From Lagopus muta (lineage: Eukaryota; Chordata; Aves; Galliformes; Phasianidae), in the NCBI RefSeq assembly GCF_023343835.1, contig NC_064439.1, positions 33,802,508 through 33,866,507 on the forward strand: DNA of 64,000 nt, in the 5' to 3' direction. Below are positions 59,801 through 64,000 of this stretch, piece by piece. The translations under genes were made by a program, and so were the position numbers. How positions within the stretch are numbered: position 1 is the stretch's first letter; every line of letters starts with the position of its first letter. Below the pieces are notes generated by a model that made no database searches, had not been told where the DNA came from, and saw nothing but the letters and a program-made list of their open reading frames with translations.

Positions 59801-62800
59801 AGCCATCTCTGTGGATAAGGTGAATAAAATTGGCCAAATGCATCACTGGTTCATTTCTGTCAGCAGCAGTGCAAATATAACAGAGGTAATCCATTTGGCC
59901 CTTCAAAAACCCAACTAATTTCCTCTTACAAGCAACTCATCTTTTGTTTCATTTGCTTGCTTTGTCTTAAAGTCTTGTCAATGTTTTATAGATGGTTAGC
60001 TGGCTTTATGCAAGTTTGAAAGCCCAGAAATTCACAGTCAGTAGAAAAACAAATATCAAATGTTTAAAGAACTGTACTTCAAAATGATTGAAGACAACCA
60101 AACTTATAATTACTCTGTTAAGGCATGGAAGTACAACCTTAGCTTGCAGTCTTTCTCCCTTCCTATCCGCAACTACTCTCATACTGCTGACTGAAGGCTT
60201 GTTGTAAGAAAGAAGCTGATCTCATCTGTTAGATCTTTTCCATTTTCACTGTTACTAACTTGTACCTTGCTCTACTTCTCACTGGAAGAGCAAATGGGTG
60301 AAGTCCTACGATCACTTCAGATCATTAGACAGTATCAGTTACACCTGGGTTTACAAGGAGTATTAGTAATGACAAGATACACGGTGTATCTCTCAACAGT
60401 TTATGAAGTGTAATTTGCAATTTTATTACATTTCTGCTTGTTATTTTCTGGTATGATGAGCAAAAAGAAACAGCTGCTATCAGTGAATTTTAAAATTCTT
60501 TTACATACAAATTATTAAACTGTTGGCAGAAGAAAGAAAAATTCATATATGCTAACAATCTGGAAATTTTCACTTGATTGGGCATTCCAAGGACAAGGGA
60601 GAGAAGAAGATAATAACCGTGCTTTTAAGTCTGATAAGCAAAGTAATGAATTCATACTTTAAGGCAAAGAGAAAAATCAGTTCCCAGTGCAAAGAAATTT
60701 ATTATAACCAATTAAAGAAAATATGCTAATATTACCTTGATTTGGAAAAGGATTAATCAGTGAATACAGCGATCAGCTATAAAGAGCTGGACAGGCTGCA
60801 TTAAAAGACTATAACAACAAGAAGCCCTGAGCCTCTTCCTTCTTCCCACCTTCCTGGGTTGTTTCATATGGGCTGGTATAAGACTGAAAAATATCCATCG
60901 CTTTGCAGCATAGGAAAAATTTAGGATTTAAATCATACATATTTAATTACAACTGGGATCACCTTATGGATGTTCTTATTAAATATTTTTCTAACAGTGT
61001 GGTTTCAGTCATGACAGTTTACCTTAACTGTACTGATGCCCTTTTAAAAACTTTAATTTAGAGCTTTTCTGACTACTAGAATTTCCTGTAACAGCAAAAT
61101 GATAACAAAAATGATTATCAACTGCTCATCTTCAAGCTCTAATTTAACTTAATCCTGAATCTGTACACTTTCATATAAAACTGTCCTGTTTGTGTAGAAA
61201 CTTTATTGCCATCCTCCATGCGAATTTTATCTGTGTCTGTAGGCAGTTATCTGGTACTCCTCATTGTGGTAACCAAGTACATGAACTTCCCTCAGTCCTC
61301 TGTTATATAAATGAACTTTGGAAGTTTAAATAACAGAAAAATGCTGTGTTTAAAACATTTTAGAGTACACTGATAAGCAGTTTTTATTAAAGAAAACACT
61401 AAGCCTTATATAGCCAATTAGATTTGGCTCTACGAGTTGCAATTTATACACATAAAGTAATTGACTATGTTTTTAAATAAGTTAACTAGCAATTACAAGG
61501 CTTTCCAGGAAGCTGTATTATGAAAGCATTCAATCAACTGAACTTTAGACCTTCAATTTTTGCTACTTGCTGCAAAATGAAAAATCAGAATTGTTATCCC
61601 AATTGACTTTCACCACAACCAACTGTGTTTTATCACAGGCCATGGAACTCTGATTGACAGCAAAATGGGAAGATGCTCTGGAAGCAGTTGTACAGTTCTG
61701 TGGCACAAACCCATGAAATTTAGTAGCAGAGCCCAGCCTACGGATTACCACATCCTTTTGGAAAAACAAACCAAAATTAGGTGAAAGACTCATAGCACTC
61801 ACAGGATTTGGGAATAAGAATTTTGATGCATACTAGCGTAGCACTGTAACACAATGGAAAGCACAGCAATGAAAGCCCTGTGCTGCAGCAAGTAAGGATA
61901 TACTCAAATGCAGCAGCCATGGACACAGAAACACGGGAAAGAATCTGCGTACCCTTGGAAGGCCTCAGGTACACATGGATCTCCAGTGAGATACCCTCAC
62001 CTCCACTGCCAACTCTTAAACGAGGTGTGAAGAGGTGGATCCTGGCTCCAGCCCTTCCACTCAGGTGCACTGCTTGCCCCTGAGCTTCCCTGAGTTGGCC
62101 CTGCCTTCCCACCAGGTTTTCAGTCTCTCTTTCAGGCTGCTGAAAAAGCAACTAGTCACCTAATTTTCCAATAAAATTAATATGGTTATAACTTCAATAT
62201 TTTTATGTTCAAGCATTTCCTTTGGTTTGTTCTCATGGTCCCTTGGTTATGTCTCTGAAATCCCTATTATGCACCATAATTCTTTTTGTGCAACAAGCTT
62301 CACTTCAGAGTCACCAAGGGAGCGAGCAGTGCAGTACAGATTGGCTACAGTATTAAGCTGAATTCAGTGCTATTCACAACATGCAAAAATCTGTTTTTTA
62401 ATCTTAATACCAATGTTGATCCATCACAGATTTGAAACTCATATCAACAGGATGAAACAAGAAGAGAAGGCAATTTGATAAAAATACTGTGCCATCAAGA
62501 TGGAAATGTCCTCTGTAAGAACTGGGGGTAGGCACTAGTCAGATAAAACTGGTGCGCTGTCATACCTTTAATTTAAGTATCCTGCTTTACTATCTTAATA
62601 ATTCAATTCAGTTCACTTGGTACTGTTTATTAAGTCTATGTATTTCTGCAGTTACAGATATGTCTCTATTATGTTTATAAAATACAACTCACGATCTCAG
62701 CTTGCCTTATACAAATGCCAAAATATTTTCTGTATACTTTCATTCCACTTCACTGAAAAAGGCTGATCTAAAACAAATATTTCCCAAGATCATACTAAAG

Positions 62801-63109
62801 CTTGTTTAATGTCTTCTCCCAAATGTCTTCTCTTGAAAGATAATGACCTCTATTAGCGGAGAAAGGAAAATAATCACAACATAATGCTCTCTGTAATTTC
62901 CATACCATTTACCATTCCAAGGCTGAAGATGGCGTTCACCAATGAGCCTCCTTTCCTGAAGTGATCTGTCATATGCTCCAGCCAATTTGCTTCCAAGCTG
63001 TTGACAGTCTGCCCATTCCTGGAGATCCTCATAGGGATAGTCACTGTATAATACTGGCTGCATCTCTGTGGAGTCTTGGGCTTGTTGAAGAGAGTGAAGA
63101 TCTCTGTCT
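38411..63109 (-). CDS. RFTN1: RFTN1, raftlin, C-terminal five coding exons (5' partial)
   Basis: Minus-strand exons 63109-62906, 54171-54056, 43441-43338, 42004-41923 and 38854-38411 join in frame to 316 residues ending at TAA. They match the second half of vertebrate raftlin (about 578 aa in human): [75 protein letters not shown]. Raftlin is a lipid-raft scaffold, acylated at an N-terminal Gly-Cys that would lie beyond the right edge; it supports B- and T-cell receptor signalling and TLR3/TLR4 uptake. The last exon encodes a 147-residue Glu/Gly/Ala-rich tail that is poorly conserved and probably disordered. All introns are GT-AG. RFTN2 is the only close alternative, but synteny with OXNAD1 and DPH3 favours RFTN1. 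Confidence 0.95.
38855..41922 (-). other. RFTN1: RFTN1 last intron, 3.1 kb
   Basis: Contains an A23 run with a following GA tract (39402-39437) and otherwise no recognised element. Confidence 0.85.
39402..39437. repeat. A23 run plus (GA)n
   Basis: Twenty-three A followed by GAAAGAGAGAGAGA on the plus strand. Confidence 0.9.
41923..42004 (-). CDS. RFTN1: RFTN1 internal coding exon ([11 protein letters not shown] block)
   Basis: 82 nt, (R)[19 protein letters not shown] then KAKKKESK, ending phase 0. Acceptor TTCTTTTCAG, donor AAG|GTAAAT. Confidence 0.95.
42005..43337 (-). other. RFTN1: RFTN1 intron, 1.3 kb
   Basis: No recognised element. Confidence 0.85.
43338..43441 (-). CDS. RFTN1: RFTN1 internal coding exon ([15 protein letters not shown] block)
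   Basis: 104 nt, [20 protein letters not shown] then [14 protein letters not shown] and two bases. Acceptor TCTCCTAG, donor AG|GTAGGG. The ORFs in the other frames here are shadows. Confidence 0.95.
45750..46131 (-). mobile_element. CR1 LINE 3' fragment (minus), well preserved
   Basis: Starts GATCACAGAATCATCAAACT with the inverted tail, then GGTTGGAAAACACCACCAAG, CACCTCCCTGGGCAGCCTGT and ends in the antisense ORF2 end (CCTCTTCTCCAGACTAAACA). The minus-strand frame 46124-45771 is open for 117 codons, so it is among the younger CR1 copies here. Confidence 0.92.
49208..49246. repeat. A-rich (AAAAC/AAACC) simple repeat
   Basis: Thirty-nine bases of A with scattered C on the plus strand, in a RFTN1 intron. 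Confidence 0.8.
52545..52960 (-). mobile_element. Ancient CR1-like LINE relic (minus), interrupted by a T26 run
   Basis: TCTCCTTGAACCCATCTAGC followed by a decayed equivalent of the antisense CR1/L3 3' region (...AAACCACGGCATTC...GTGTGACGTATG) and, past the homopolymer, CTGATCATCCCCATTACTAT and TCTCTGGACATTTTC. Similarity is low. Confidence 0.4.
52657..52682. repeat. T26 homopolymer
   Basis: Twenty-six consecutive T in a RFTN1 intron. Confidence 0.92.
53184..53221. repeat. Interrupted poly-T
   Basis: Three T runs of 11-13 split by single G. Confidence 0.9.
53549..53685 (-). mobile_element. CR1 LINE 3' fragment (minus)
   Basis: TAGATTGTAGAATGGCTCAG with following CTCCAGCCCCCCTGCCGCTG and CCAGGCTGCCCAGGGTCCCA are inverted CR1 tail and UTR. 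Confidence 0.8.
54056..54171 (-). CDS. RFTN1: RFTN1 internal coding exon ([10 protein letters not shown] block)
   Basis: 116 nt, (D)[19 protein letters not shown] then [19 protein letters not shown]. Acceptor TTTCCACAG, donor AAG|GTATGT, phase 0 end. Confidence 0.95.
57313..58910 (-). mobile_element. Old CR1 LINE (minus), about 1.6 kb
   Basis: Starts at the inverted tail TTTCATAGAATCATGGAATA. Antisense 3' UTR and ORF2 follow: GTGTCCAAAACTGGACACAG, CAACCCAGCCCAGGACAG, and a minus frame (58680-58495) beginning [20 protein letters not shown], the reverse-transcriptase N-terminal block. Many frameshifts; clearly older than the copy at 45750. Confidence 0.85.
59328..59347. repeat. A20 homopolymer
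   Basis: Twenty consecutive A in a RFTN1 intron. Confidence 0.9.
61847..62150 (+). repeat. Unnamed interspersed repeat, copy 2
   Basis: Co-linear with 25134-25455: TAACACAATGGAAAGCACAG, CCTTGGAAGGCCTCAG, GGATCCTGGCTCCAGCCCTT, and TTGGCCCTGCC in the same order and orientation, with small indels. Antisense to RFTN1. Confidence 0.7.
62906..63109 (-). CDS. RFTN1: RFTN1 internal coding exon ([10 protein letters not shown] block)
   Basis: 204 nt: two bases completing a codon, 67 codons [20 protein letters not shown]... to FSLGMVN, and one base carried on. Acceptor GGTAG at 63114-63110, donor GTATGG at 62905. Confidence 0.93.
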
Positions 63110-64000
63110 CTACCAAAAAGTAAAAATGAAGTAATGCAACAACCATATTATGATACTTCAGCTAAAACAATACTGTTTGCCCACAGCCTTTCACACTACA
63201 CAAATGCAATACTTGGGACATGCTTTTCTTTTTATGACATTTCTGTGCTGCACAACAGAGTAAGGTCTCAAAATCCATCACAGTATTTTGATTGTTGTTA
63301 CAGTATTTGTTACTAATAATGGATTCACTGTTGACGATAAAAAAATTACAGATATTCATACTTGAGTATTAATGGACAACCCTTCTACAAGTAACAAAAG
63401 CAATTAAACTCCACAAACTGCATTAAGTACTGCAGAAGTCACTAACCATTAACACACAGAACACTTTTATTTTTTCTTCTGAATGCATTTTAAAAGAGGT
63501 ATGACTGAGGACAGTTCAAATGCTGTTGCAAATTTAGAAGAAGCAGCATTCAATAGATCATGACCATTAAACAAAAGTATTAAATAACTTGGTTTGATAA
63601 CGCAGTGGCATGGAACCAGCAAGCAGCAGATGCATCTAAAGAATGCAATGAATCATAAATACAGAGACAATGCTAGCTGGTTAGTTGATTTACTCTGGGT
63701 CTGAGCCAAGGTGAGACACAGACACAAGGGTAAAAGAATAACGAAAGCAGCACTGTTCATGGTCTCAAAAATGAGACTAGAATCTGTTCTGTATCTCCTC
63801 TTGTCATTACAAAAAGTCACTGCTGACAGCAAAGCTGGGGTTTCACAGCCCTGAAGCTGGAAGTAAATTTAAGTGCAGATTGACTATTGACTTCCAAGAG
63901 CCAAAAAAATCTCTTCAAATAAACATAAAAAGCAAAAACCTTTGATTAAATCTATTCAGCCAGCAAGCTCCTCATGTTTCCAAGTTATTATATTGTAATC
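63110..64000 (-). other. RFTN1: RFTN1 intron, continues past the right edge
   Basis: Intronic by position, upstream of the first RFTN1 exon seen. No exon or repeat recognised; the N-terminal raftlin exons (MGCxLNK type) are not present. Confidence 0.75.

Larger units (their letters stand above)
54172..62905 (-). other. RFTN1: RFTN1 intron, 8.7 kb
   Basis: Holds a 1.6-kb old CR1 (57313-58910), an A20 run (59328) and copy 2 of the unnamed repeat (61847-62150). 54.2-57.3 kb and 59.4-61.8 kb show nothing recognised. Confidence 0.85.

Noticed and set aside
1-64000. CRISPR arrays, phage or bacterial operons
   Set aside because: No regularly spaced repeats, no compact gene runs; the window is spliced vertebrate DNA.

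Overview
The window is nuclear DNA from a bird, most likely chicken or another galliform. It has long low-GC introns and intergenic DNA, many 5'-truncated CR1 LINEs ending in the avian CR1 3' tail, a single sharp CpG island, and three spliced vertebrate genes. The gene order matches human 3p25: DPH3 (minus), OXNAD1 (plus), RFTN1 (minus). No prokaryotic, CRISPR, rRNA or tRNA feature was found.

Layout. 1-10.8 kb is intergenic with no recognised gene; it holds a decayed L1-type LINE fragment (4270-4648) and an unrecognised 165-codon ORF. DPH3 (diphthamide biosynthesis zinc protein, 82 aa) is complete on the minus strand in three coding exons (12249-13496). A CpG island (about 13.1-14.1 kb) separates DPH3 from OXNAD1 and acts as their shared, divergent promoter; it contains ETS, NRF1 and CACGTG-type motifs. 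OXNAD1 (mitochondrial FNR-like oxidoreductase, 316 aa) is complete on the plus strand: an inferred non-coding first exon near 13.99 kb and seven coding exons from 18399 to 31989. About 32.2-36.5 kb is a tail-to-tail intergenic gap. RFTN1 (raftlin) occupies the rest on the minus strand; its last five coding exons (38411-63109, 316 residues) are inside the window and the N-terminal exons lie beyond the right edge.

Repeats. CR1 copies of both orientations are scattered through introns. The most notable cluster is in OXNAD1 intron 1, where a minus-strand CR1 sits inside a plus-strand CR1, which itself appears to sit inside a mariner-like element. A roughly 300-bp repeat I cannot name occurs twice in the same orientation (25134-25455 and 61847-62150). 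Long homopolymers are common, including a T30 tract that forms the polypyrimidine tract of the last OXNAD1 acceptor.

Functionally the three genes are neighbours rather than a pathway: DPH3 acts in cytosolic/nuclear diphthamide and tRNA-modification chemistry, OXNAD1 is a predicted mitochondrial flavoprotein, RFTN1 is a lipid-raft scaffold. The only obvious shared control is the DPH3/OXNAD1 divergent promoter. I found no convincing evidence for a new biological system; the best leads are the nested repeats, the L1 relic, the OXNAD1 overlapping uORF and the unnamed repeat pair.
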